Shown: piece after piece, positions 55,701 to 64,000 of the stretch | Layout: every line of letters begins with the position of its first letter | How positions within the stretch are numbered: the first letter of the stretch is position 1 | NCBI GenBank assembly: GCA_958450365.1 | Contig: CAUEEP010000760.1 | Location: 569,462 to 633,461 of the forward strand | DNA length: 64,000 nucleotides | From: Mesorhabditis belari | Lineage: Eukaryota > Nematoda > Chromadorea > Rhabditida > Rhabditidae | Direction of reading: 5' to 3' | The notes under the pieces: generated by a model | Told to the model about the DNA's origin: nothing | The model's database searches: none | Seen by the model: only the letters and a program-made list of their open reading frames with translations | Program-made: the position numbers and the translations under genes

Positions 55701-56855
55701 TACCAAAGTTTGTCAAATGATATCACAATGACAAATATGGCAATGAAAAATGGTTTAATTGAGTTAACAATGCGTCAACAAGTTTTGCTTTAAAGGATTA
55801 ATCAGACGAGGAGCTTGCTTTAATTTAAGTTACCGTATTTTCTCTAATAGTAGTGCACCCTGAGCGTTGCCTAAATTGCTCGAAATCTCGAGAACCGCTT
55901 ATCAGAACCTATCGATGTGGGGTCGGAAAATGTAGCTGACGATGAGATCTAGTGGGGGATTAGAGTGTTGAACTTCTGTGAAAGCTTGCAAACCGTAAAA
56001 TAGTCAACAACAACGCGAGAAGATGCACGTGAGCAGCGGGAGCCCAGGAAAAGTGCCCGAGTCGAGTCCACAACGAGTGATCCTTGTCTCATCGGATCCA
56101 CACCAGAGCCTCCTCCAAGCAATCCTTCACTTATCCGATCCACATCCGAATGCACCTCATCCAATCCTTGTCGTCTCTGATCCACACAAGACACTTCCAC
56201 AGCCAATTCTTGTCAGAGTCCCGCCGGCGATCGATTGGTTCAATCTATTGGTTCTTTTTCCATATACCGTATTTTCTCTAATAGTAGTGCACCCCGGCGA
56301 GCCGAGTTGATGACTATTTTACGGTTTGCAAGCTTTCGCACAAGCTCAACTCTCTAATCCCCACAAGATCTCATCATCAGCTACATTTTCCAACCCCACA
56401 TCGATAGGTTCTGATAAGCGGTTCTCGAGATTTCGAGCAATTTAAGCGACGCTCAGGGTTAGAGAAAAAATACGAGAAATTAGAGAAACTATTAGAGAAA
56501 ATACGGTATTCAAACTAGGCAAAACTCGGGGAGAGTAAACATGGAAAAATTCCAATCCGGACCTAACTCCACCTTCGTTTTCTTGGTCGATTTCTTTGAA
56601 ATTTTGTCTACAAACTGAAAATATCGTTTTCTATCTTTCTACCTTGAATTTATGAATAACTAACTATATCTATAGTAAGTTTAAGGCACATCAATAAGCT
56701 TACAACAAAAAGCTTTGAGCAGATTTTTAATGGTCTAAATTTGAGCTGATTTAAGCTGGATTAGAATTCATTTACCTGTATCCCCATTCTCCGTGTAATC
56801 GATTTCCGAGATCGTTGATGAAAAATGCCAAGAAAAGGAAAAACAAGACGAACAT
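46706..56855 (-). CDS. LGIC-D: Cys-loop ligand-gated ion channel, 13 exons, frameshift in the signal exon
   Basis: Predicted channel subunit of ~400 aa. Exons 56855-56776 (MFVLFFLFLAFF then shifted EIDYTENGDTG), 54955-54842, 54797-54736, 54696-54652, 53176-53067 (NWRDPRLAW; LWIPDT), 51752-51641, 51510-51446 (FPFDKQNC), 49474-49423, 49358-49287 (GNGEW), 49247-49110 (TM1), 47274-47181 (TM2), 47011-46876 (TM3), 46829-46706 (TM4, FIIFLSYWED). Exon 1 is 80 nt where the phase needs 79. One T too many in GGCATTTTTCATC explains it and would restore the conserved Y/F..xGDTG end. All other joins are in frame. The region that should carry the loop B aromatic reads ILSLGLES, so no aromatic is left. The gene spans 10 kb because four mariner-family insertions sit in its introns. 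Confidence 0.85.
47014..47190. repeat. Tandem duplication of intron start plus TM2-exon edge in LGIC-D
   Basis: AAGGTAACTTTTTCATTAAC ... CACTTACCAAGCAATGGAAAC occurs twice. The right copy contains the true end of the TM2 exon (47181); the left one (~47089-47106) is a decoy donor with ~13 bases of exon. Confidence 0.8.
47437..48022. repeat. ~105-bp direct repeats around a 370-bp insert with a mariner-like left end
   Basis: GCTCTCGATGAATGTTTTTG ... AAAATGGTGTGCAAATCTTC at 47437-47540 recurs at 47910-48022. A partial inverse is at 47320-47370. The insert begins TATTGGGTTGTCCAGTTATG, like a mariner TIR, but no right TIR is seen. Confidence 0.65.
48179..48932 (+). mobile_element. Mariner copy with transposase N-terminal half only
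   Basis: TTAGGTTGGTGCAAAAGAAA / TTTCTTTTGCACCACCCTAA with TA flanks. From about 48555 it encodes the HTH region (KIGKSAAESHRSLCAAFG, CQTWFQRFREGDETLED, ARDLAKIFHCDH); the DDE domain is deleted. Internal-deletion derivative in an LGIC-D intron. Confidence 0.85.
49766..51390 (+). mobile_element. Decayed mariner transposase with an embedded foreign segment
   Basis: The HTH part (DLVENKKTNILQKIREKP, CEIAAEIG) is at 49890-50000. Then, after a ~320-bp GC-rich insert, come GQWVPHNL (~50630), LVGDEKWIM (~50725) and DYHFFRAMQEVLNGEHFQKE (~51125-51190). Several frame changes. No TIRs found. Confidence 0.65.
50030..50345 (-). other. GC-rich open stretch inside the mariner remnant (origin unclear)
   Basis: About 105 codons are open on the minus strand with no ATG. 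The composition is clearly richer in GC than the flanks. The words REYVKICEAIRSGDPESA resemble the FCD-type helix of bacterial GntR regulators. The DNA of the same spot reads TGGCGACCCAGAATCGG, like an LTR-retrotransposon primer-binding site. I cannot choose between a chance similarity and a retroelement leader; the latter is simpler. Confidence 0.35.
51820..52916 (+). mobile_element. Near full-length mariner, DD34D, transposase broken by frameshifts
   Basis: TIRs TTGGGTTGGTGAATTGAAAA and inverse, TA flanks, 1.1 kb. The transposase is recognisable from ~51995 (LPPGHIRDVMLHEFLEEHSA) through VDHATVLRHLHTLG (~52285), GDEKW (~52460), LLHDNGRPHVAKLT (~52550) and SPDLAPFDYYLF (~52645). There are 34 residues between the last two Asp. 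It ends at LPVKWAKVVDNNGNY (~52800). At least three frame breaks. Parent of the foldback family at 4430, 39451, 40077 and 54998. Sits in an LGIC-D intron. Confidence 0.88.
54395..54582. repeat. CTACAGCTACAGTT repeat
   Basis: CTACAG hexamers with regular TT insertions giving a ~20-bp higher unit (TTCTACAGCTACAGCTACAG). LGIC-D intron. Confidence 0.95.
54998..55491 (+). mobile_element. Mariner foldback copy lacking its right TIR
   Basis: The left end TTGGATTGGTGAATTGAAAA, internal foldback and C-terminal tail (YYERGIRRLPVKWTEVVNDN-like at 55375-55440) match 4430-4959. The sequence stops matching at GTTCAAAGTCC, just before the TIR. Confidence 0.8.
55831..56508. repeat. Large palindromic MITE (TACCGTATTTTCTCTAATAG ends)
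   Basis: Arms of ~180-240 bp are inverted (GCTCGAAATCTCGAGAACCG, CCTATCGATGTGGGGT, GCTTGCAAACCGTAAAATAG). The unpaired centre (56025-56265) carries repeated ATCC(A/T)CAC/CAATCCTT words. A second copy of the end sequence lies at 56266-56296. In an LGIC-D intron. Confidence 0.85.
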
Positions 56856-57594
56856 TTCCCTCAGAAACAACTGTGAAACTTTTCAATAGGTAGAACTCAA
56901 TAGGGTGTATTGACCGAATCCCGAAAAATTCTCTAATCTTTACCCTTTTTCTTCCCTTTTTCTCTCTCATCTTTTCACTTCTCTTCAACTATTATTACGT
57001 CCCGAAGTTGTGCAAATATAGAGCCAAAAAGTTTTTCCTCAAATTTCTGGAATTGGAATCTTTATGCTTAGGAAGCACATCGTAGTGTGCGATGTTTTTA
57101 GACTCACAGTATCCTTTTTTGTTTGAAAATTAGCAATTTCAGCTTTTAAATAGTTTATTACACCTGATCAGCTTCAAAATGACAAAAAAAATGGCAAACC
57201 AACAATGTTTAGAGTCTGAAAAAAGTAGCTGAAAAATAAATGTTGTTGACAAATTGTGGCTCCCTTTTTTTTAGCAGAAGATTGGACTCTGAATCTTTTA
57301 TTAATTCAAAATGTCGTGAGAATTCAAACAAATTGCGCAGCTATGAAAGCTAAAAAGCTCTGCTCTCTTTCTGCCTAGATTTTTTTATGGTTGCCCCTTT
57401 TGTTTGAAATTCCCTAGAAGATATTCAGCTGAACGGGCAAGGGAGACACTTTGAAAGTATATGGCCTATTGATGCAGATAAAAAGGTCTGTGGGTAAACA
57501 AAATTAAACTTTAGAAAGCAAAATTTTGTTTTAAAAGCCTTATTTGATATCAATGAACAACAAATTAACAATTAGATTCAAAGCTATCATTATT
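56856..57594. other. 5' flank of LGIC-D
   Basis: AT-rich, no gene. Presumed promoter region of LGIC-D. Confidence 0.4.
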
Positions 57595-57905
57595 TTTAGC
57601 CGAGCACGCTGTCAAGCGTTTAGGAAAGGCGTTCACGGCGACCAAGTAAACATCATCGAGTTTATCTCAAGCTTTCAAAAGACTTTTCTTCAAGCGTTCC
57701 ACATTTTTATACGGTTTTGAGTAGGCGTTTGCCTAAAGGACGGACAGAACAGAATAATCGATTCGATTGAGAACCCGGTGAGCTCAGCCATTTAGAAAAA
57801 GAGATGAAATCGGGAAACTACACTTGCAAAAATCTTGGACTTTTTTGGCTTTGTGGGCCGGAGCCTCGTCTTGTTGAAATGTTCAAATTTGATCTTTGAA
57901 ATCCT
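57595..57905 (-). pseudogene. maT-like transposase remnant
   Basis: Minus strand FQQDEAPAHKAKKVQDFCK (~57890-57835), then NRIDYSVLSVL and ANAYSKPYKNVERLKKSLLK (~57745-57670), then VAVNAFPKRLTAC (~57640). This is the catalytic end of a maT-type transposase with stops and lost bases. No TIRs found. Confidence 0.7.
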
Positions 57906-58335
57906 TTTGTGCCCAGTGTAAAATTTCAGCTTTGAGGAAATCAAGATAGTTAATCATAATAGATAATAAGTCACTGCAGCGATAATTATGGAGATTGCTC
58001 TCGCGGTTAATGAGTTTACCTTTGGATGACGTCTACGAGTCGCCTTCATGTCTTATCTTCAAGAAGAAATAGTTAAAAGTTATATCAAGATCTCAAATAA
58101 CTATCCAATAAAGCATTCTGTGTCAGAAAGTGTCAGAAATCAAGAGTTGAATGCATTTTGAAGTCGTTTATAAACAATTTTACTGGTTGAAACATTTCTT
58201 GTCATGTGTCAGTCCAAAGAAATCCCCAAAAATAAGCATAAAATAGAAAAGAGGTAGAAAAATAAAGTTTTCTACCTAAATAAAGAGGTAGAAAAGGGAA
58301 ATTTCACAATTTCAGACCATTTTCTTCCCTTTCAA
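57906..58335. other. 3' flank of LGIC-E
   Basis: AT-rich; nothing recognised. Confidence 0.4.
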
Positions 58336-61300
58336 TCAATTCCAAAACGATAAAAAGACAATGAATCCAATGATATTCAAAATTTGAAAGAAGAGTTGAA
58401 AGAAAACGTGGCGTTGAAATATTGTGGCCTTTATTATGACAGGTAATGGAAGAGATCTGAAATTTATTTTTTAGTGATTCTATTTTCTTGACCCACCCAA
58501 TTTTGGCTTCTTTCAGCTTTGAGTTTTTGAGATCCGATTCTTTCTTTTGTTCATCTTTGCCAGGTTTCGGTATTGAGTACATGACGATGACCACACAAGC
58601 TGCTGAGGTAATTCCAACACAAGCTACCACGTAGATACCTATAAATATAAATAAATAAAGAAATATATTGTTCCGTTGTCGATAAACTGCACTTAACTGC
58701 ACACGTTGTCATCGACTTGTACATTCAAATTCAATAGCGTGTCTCTTAAAACGTGTCAACTTGGGAAAGTTATTGTATTTTGCCTCTAGGTTTTATCCAG
58801 TTTATCTATTAGGTTGTCGGATTATGAATTGCCGTTGTCTTTTTTGCTTTGTATTTTTTTTCAAATAAATTTTTGTGGTACTTTTTTAACTATATTAAAG
58901 AGCGTTTTATGCCGCGTCGATTGATATATTATTCGTCTATATTTGCTTAGATTTTTAATATAAATTTGTCTTAGGAAATGAACGACATCAAAAATAAAAT
59001 GCGGATTTGTTTGTTGTACGACTTCAAACAAAGAAAAACAGCGGCAGAATCCCATCGCTCTATCAGCAATGCATTCGGAGAAGATGTTATCAACGAACGT
59101 CAATGTCGCAATTGGTTTCAGCGCTTTCGGGACGGCGACGAGAGCCTTGAAGACAAAGAACATGAGAGGCGACCAAAAACTGTGGACGATGAGGAACTTA
59201 AAGCAGCCATCGATTCTGATCCTGCCCAAACGACACGAGAACTTGCTGAGAGGTTCGGTTGTCATCATTCCACCATTGCTGACCACTTGCATGCCATTGG
59301 TAAGGTGAATAAATGCGGTAAATGGGTGCCTCATGAACTAAGCGATTTGAGCAAAACAACGCGAATCAATATGGCCGGAATTCTTTTGCGTCAAGCCAAG
59401 AACAGTGGTTTTTTGAGTCGATTGTCACGTCTGATGAAAAGTGGATATCCTTTGATAATACCACTAGAAAACGACAATGGTTGGACCCTGGACAAACCTC
59501 AAAACCGACTCCAAAACCAGACATCCATGGCAAAAAGGTGATGCTATGTGTTTGGTGGAATAGCAAAGGATTGGTGCATTTTGAAGTGCTAAATTCTGGT
59601 CAAACGGTTAATGCGGACCTCTACAAAGAACAATTAAGCCGCGTCGATCAATCGCTTCGTCGACAGGGAGTGGAAACAGCGTCAACAAAATTGCTCCATG
59701 ACAACGCGCATCCACACACCGCAAAAGTTACTCTCAAAAAAATTGAAGAATTGGGCTGGGAACTTCTGCCTCACCCGCCATATAGCCCAGACCTTGCGCC
59801 ATCTGATTACCCTTTGTTCCGGTCGATGCAGCATTCCTTGGTCGAAAAAAAATTCAAAAACCGCGATGAAGTCCAAATTTGGGTGGCCAATTTCTTTGAG
59901 TCACAGCCGGTCGAGTTCTTCAACAAGGGCATTCATTCTTTGCGTGGACGTTAGCGATATGTCATAGATACCGATGGAGAATACCTTTTAGATTAAATTA
60001 TTTTTGTATTGATTTTATAATAAAATTACTTTTTGATAAAAACGGCAATTCATAATCCGACAACCTAATAGTTTTGAATAACGAATGCAACTAAAGGTGA
60101 CTTGGATAAAGCTGAAGCTCAGATTAGGGTATTTTTGCATGTTGACACTTTTTAGAAAAGACAATAATCGAGAGCAACACACTTCGATCAAAAGGACACA
60201 TCCAGTAGACATGCTATCCGACGGATCAAATCGGATCGGATCGGATTGGCCTTTGGATTGGATCGGATCGGATCGGATCAGATCGGCTCGGCTCTCGGAT
60301 AAGATCGGCTCGGCCCTCGGATCGGATCGAATCGGCCTTCGGGTCGGATCGGCCTTCTGATCGGATCGGATCGGCCCTCGGATCAGCTCAGATCGGATCT
60401 CGGATTAGATCCGATCGGCCTTTGGATTGGATCGGATCGGATCAGCCTTCTGATCGGATCGGATCGGCCTTCTGATCGACCTTCGAATCGCGATCCGAGC
60501 TGTCCTGATCCGAACAGTTAAGATTTCAAATCCGCTTCGAAATAGTTCAACAACTAATCACCTTTGTGCGTATTGTAGCTTTTTATTCTTTGAACCATTT
60601 AAGGCTTTCAAACATTTATCGATCTGAATAGCTAATTCAGTTATATACTTCATTTAGTTTTTTGCTCAGTGATCTTTGTTATGTTATTGATTTTGCGCTG
60701 AGTAATGACTAGAGCTTAGGGTTTTTTTCTTATTTTTAACCTTTTGACTACAATCTGCACTTTTGAAACTAGTTTTGGTAGAAATCCCGTAGAAAAGAAA
60801 TCCGGTAGAAATGCCATGAACTAATTTACACTTTCAAAGGTGTATTTCATCAGAGTTTCCGATAAAAAATTGACTAAATACTGACAAAATTGACTAAATT
60901 TCTACCGGCTTTCTTTTCTACGGGTTTTCTACCAAACCTAGTTTCAAATGTTGCTTTGATTCGATACGATTCGATCCTAAAAGTTGAGATTTCGGATTCA
61001 ATCCTATCAGATCCGATCCGGTAAAAAATTTCTCGTGTCTAACATGTCTAACATCCAGTTCTAAACCAAAAGAGGTTTAAACAAGAATGTCATGGTCTTG
61101 AAGTTACAACTCTTTACTCCGTTAACACTCTATTAATTCTAAAACTTGATAAAGTTCAAATACCCACCAAGCAACGGAAAAACTTGAGTTTTCGGAATAG
61201 CATCCGCCAACATTCCCATCAAAACAGTGATTGAGACAAGACTTGTAAGTCCGATACTCAGCTAATAAAAGTTATTTGGTGACCTTTCCGCAACGCAAAC

Positions 61301-63991
61301 TTTTGTCAACTGTTCCTTTTTCGTATTCGGTGTCCAAAACATTCCGATAATCGATAAAACGGTCAGAATGAAACACGGCAAAGCGATGACGTAGACATAA
61401 AAGTTTGGTACACGTTTGATAATGATCAGAAAAGTGACCTAAAATTTGAAATTTTGAAGAAATGATGGATTTGAGATCTTGAAATGTAGATAATCTCTGG
61501 AATATTACAATTTGCATCACTTCGGTCAATCCTGGTGGAAACAAGACTGCCGAAGCATTCACCACGTCCCATTCACCATTTCCCTAAACCTCACTCCTCC
61601 TCCACTCCTCCTTCAAGATAAACTAACAACCAATTGTCCGGGTAAATTGAGAAAGCTTGCTTCCATTGAGATCCATTCACTAAACAGATTCGATTCTGAT
61701 AGCTCTATTGAACTTTGCGTGTACTTTTTGCTCGAAACACTCCCATCCTAGCGCACTCAATTTCAAGATGAAGATGCCAGAAAGTGTTTGTTTTGAGCAC
61801 AAAGTACTTTGAATAAAAAATTCAACTCACGTTGCTAAAGAAAGCGAAAGAATCTCGATGCTGCAGTTCTGTGAATCAAACGGGAAGACATTTGCCTAGA
61901 AAAAAATACTAGAAAAGGCTAGAAAAAGACATGTTAAAGCCTTTTAAGCTTTCTTTATATAATAACTATTATACTTCTTGGTATTTGCATGTTATTAATT
62001 TTATTAATTTATATTATAAACGTTATGAAGCAAGAATGACACACAGTTTTAACACATCATCATCTGCAAAATCATTGCAAAATGATAGAACCACCGTCGA
62101 TTTTTGCGATTTTTGACTTTATATAACGAAAAATGCAAAACGATGTTTAAATTCAAATTTTATATACAAAAGTACGCGCAAATACCGTTTACGAAATCAT
62201 TTACTTTAAAAGTCACAAATTTTTCATCATTTCTTGCAAAATGATAGGAAAACCACGTTTCTTTTCCATTTTTATTTTTTATTCTTCATTTTTTCATTCA
62301 TTTTTTCATTTATTTTTTTCATTTTCTACCTGTCATAACCATTTTTACTTGTTCTATTTCTTTTCCAAACCAATTTTTATTTTTAGGAAGATGGGGCGCG
62401 GAAAATCACTTTCGCGGATCGAACAGATGAAAATTACGATTTTGAAAGGAAGAAAGTTGTCGAATCAAAAGATCGCAAAGAAAATGAAGTGCTCGCACCA
62501 AGTTGTCGCAAATTTCTTGAAGGATCCTTTCAAGCATGGCAAGAAAAAGTCTCCGCGACGTCATCGAAAGCTTATGGTCCAGGCTGAACGGCGTATGGGA
62601 CGTCTGTTCTCGAATTCGGTGATGTCGCTACAGGACGTCAAGGTACAAATTGGAGCTCTCGTTCACAAAAGCACTCTTTCTCGAGCCATCAAGTGTTACA
62701 TCCGTTACATCAAAAGAGCAATTATGAAGAAAGCACCAAAATTGAAGCCGGCAAACAAAGAAAAAAGGATGTCTTGGGCTCGGGATCACATCACCATAGA
62801 TTGGAAAAAAGTAAACTTTTTGCCTTGAGTTGTTAACTATTTTTTCTTTGTAGGTCATCTTCAGCAATGAGAAAAAATTTAATTTGGATGGTCCCGAGGG
62901 CAACAAGTACTATTGGCACAATTTGAGAAAAGATCCAATGCTTTGTGGGCGTCGAAACTTCGGAGGAGGATCACTGATGATATGGGGCGCTTTCAATGTG
63001 GATGACGTTCTTGATTTAGAATTTGTGACTTGTCGCATGAACTTGAACGATTACCAGGATGTGCTTGCGGATTAACTCCTTCCTTTCCTAGCACAAAATC
63101 GAATTGTCGAATTCGGTGATGTCGCTACAGGACGTCAAGGTACAAATTGGAGCTCCCGTCCACAAAAGCACTCTTTCTCGAGCCATCAAGTGTTACATCC
63201 GTTGTTTCAAGTTTATTTTCGGATTTATTGTTTTTCTTATGTGATCCTATTATTTTGCAGAAGGTTTTTAATCAAGAAATCGTTATAATTTTGTTTAAAT
63301 CTATTCAATATTTAATATTTAAGCCAATTTTTTAGATATTTCTAGGATATAATTGCTATTTAGCGTTATTAAGTTTCATAGCCAAAAAATGTAAAATTTT
63401 AGGGGTGGTCCTATCATTTTATACCTTATTAGAAATAAACTAGTATTAAAATGAAGCGCTAGCACCAAGTTGTCTCAAATGTCCTTTCAAGTATGGCAAG
63501 AAAAAGTCTCTGGAACTACCACGTTTCTATCATTTTCTACCTATCATTTTCTACCTTATTAGACATAAACCAGTATTTCAGTTCACAACAGAATTCTTTA
63601 GTTAAGCTAACCGTTTGCACAGGATTCTCACTAGCATTGAGCATTGAGCATTATCTTAGCTTAAAGCTTAAAGTTTTTAAAATAATCTCACATAAATTGG
63701 ACAAGCCGTTTCCGCGTAGTATGGCGTTGTCATTGAGATCGTCCCATTGCTATAGATTTGCACTGTTTGCGTGGCCAGACCGCTCACCACATCCAGGGTC
63801 TTGCTGAATAAATTGGAGCTTGACTGAGAAAGCTGGAGATAAAGATTCTAAACGAATCTAGTAATCTGAGAAAACACCCACGCACTAGAAATCCCGGCAT
63901 CGGCTATCCATATCATGTCTGAAGTGGTCAAAACTGAGGTGACCCCTCCAAATTGCGTTTCGTTCCAGGTGAGTCTCGGGTCACGCCAGTT
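58336..63991 (-). CDS. LGIC-E: Cys-loop ligand-gated ion channel, last 9 exons (5' end off the right edge)
   Basis: Visible exons: 63991-63882 (NWRDPRLTW; MIWIAD), 63803-63692, 61895-61831 (FPFDSQNC), 61679-61631, 61583-61509 (GNGEW), 61438-61301 (TM1, RVPNFYVYVIALPCFIL), 61261-61168 (TM2, SIGLTSLVSITVL), 58638-58497 (TM3), 58456-58336 (TM4, ends FIVFLSFWN). Together 906 nt, all in frame, 301 codons and a stop. Borders are GT/AG. Signal, N-terminal helix and first strand exons are beyond 64000. Differences from the paralogues: WIAD replaces WxPD in loop A, and loop B reads ILSLSLAT, with no aromatic. Ligand binding probably differs from A, B and C. A mariner sits in the TM2-TM3 intron and a Tc3-like element between 61895 and 63692. 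Confidence 0.9.
58809..60068 (+). mobile_element. Near-intact mariner (DD34D) with one frameshift
   Basis: TIRs TTAGGTTGTCGGATTATGAA / TTCATAATCCGACAACCTAA with TA flanks, 1.26 kb. The transposase is 58978-59954. The best-preserved transposon of the window and a candidate for recent activity. In the TM2-TM3 intron of LGIC-E. Confidence 0.9.
58978..59954 (+). pseudogene. Mariner transposase, single frameshift near 59400
   Basis: ATG at 58978. HTH region with CLLYDFKQRKTAAESHRS, QCRNWFQRFRDGDESLED and RELAERFGCHHSTIADHLH; linker KWVPHELS (~59320). The frame shifts near 59400 and continues ESIVTSDEKW (first Asp), HGKKVMLCVWWN, LLHDNAHPHTAK (second Asp) and SPDLAPSDYPLF (third Asp, 34 residues after the second), to a stop at 59954. 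About 325 residues if in one frame, slightly short of the usual mariner length of ~345. Confidence 0.85.
60215..60505. repeat. GATCGGATCGGCC(T/C)T repeat
   Basis: Irregular GATCGG units with CCTTCTGATCG and CCTCGGATC spacers. Related in sequence to the 45.6-46.0 kb GATCCGATTC array. Confidence 0.9.
60762..60948. repeat. Small palindromic MITE
   Basis: TTTGAAACTAGTTTTGGTAG at the left and CTACCAAACCTAGTTTCAAA at the right, with CCCGTAGAAAAGAAA/TTTCTTTTCTACGGG inside. Confidence 0.8.
62238..63422 (+). mobile_element. Tc3-like element, transposase truncated and internally duplicated
   Basis: Ends AAAATGATAGGAAAACCAC (left) and GGTGGTCCTATCATTTTAT (right, inverted). The transposase is 62391-62810 (MGRGKSLSRIEQMKIT, SNQKIAKKMKCSHQVV), then a 42-nt intron, then 62853-63075 (VIFSNEKKFNLDGPEG, RRNFGGGSLMIWGAF). 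It stops at NLNDYQDVLAD, just before the remaining catalytic Asp and Glu. 63106-63205 is a second copy of 62617-62712. More decayed pieces follow at 63450-63560, and an extra end-like AAAATGATAGAACCACC is at ~62078. Confidence 0.85.
62391..63075 (+). pseudogene. Tc3-like transposase, C-terminally truncated
   Basis: Two exons joined over GTAAAC...TTTGTAG give an HTH region followed by WKKVIFSNEKKFNLDGP, where the first catalytic position reads NE rather than DE. The QDN and E motifs of the DDE triad are missing. Not expected to be active. Confidence 0.8.
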
Positions 63992-64000
63992 CTAGAATCG

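Overview
The window is intron-rich, AT-rich animal DNA, most likely from a nematode. The reasons are: short GT-AG introns (two as short as 39 nt), two nematode-type chemoreceptor genes (Sre-like and Srh-like), a tandem family of worm-type Cys-loop receptors, and many Tc1/mariner, maT-like and foldback elements. I cannot name the species.

The backbone is a head-to-tail cluster of six paralogous Cys-loop ligand-gated ion channel genes, all on the minus strand. They are called here LGIC-Z (1934-3037, runs off the left edge), LGIC-A (5360-11222), LGIC-B (32481-37880), LGIC-C (38408-44857), LGIC-D (46706-56855) and LGIC-E (58336-63991, runs off the right edge). Splicing them by hand gives a nearly invariant exon scheme: signal peptide, N-terminal helix, three short strand exons, W-D-RL / WxPD exon, first Cys, FPFD-Cys exon, strand exon, GNGEW exon, TM1, TM2, TM3, TM4. 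LGIC-B (393 aa) and the visible part of LGIC-E are fully open. LGIC-A and LGIC-D each carry one homopolymer frameshift, and LGIC-C lacks one AG acceptor. Each predicted product is about 390-405 aa, with a very short TM3-TM4 loop and a C-terminus ending right after TM4.

A 21-kb interval between LGIC-A and LGIC-B holds other material: a 2.9-kb Ginger-like DNA transposon carrying a retroviral-type integrase (11968-14891), a 2.3-kb 16-bp satellite with higher-order structure (15297-17618), the Sre-like gene (17862-22329, +), the Srh-like gene (25839-27471, +, 5' exon not found) and a seven-exon, 216-aa four-TM protein of unknown function (28904-30215, -).

Introns and intergenic gaps are packed with mobile and repetitive DNA. 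There are mariner copies with TA target duplications at 4430, 39451, 40077, 48179, 51820, 54998 and 58809. Tc1/Tc3-like copies lie at 8862, 36560 and 62238, and maT-like DD37D remnants at 3323 and 57595. Long-palindrome MITEs and about a dozen minisatellites fill much of the rest. Several arrays are perfect at the edges and indel-ridden in the centre, which suggests incomplete short-read polishing of a long-read assembly. That matters when judging the single-base frameshifts.
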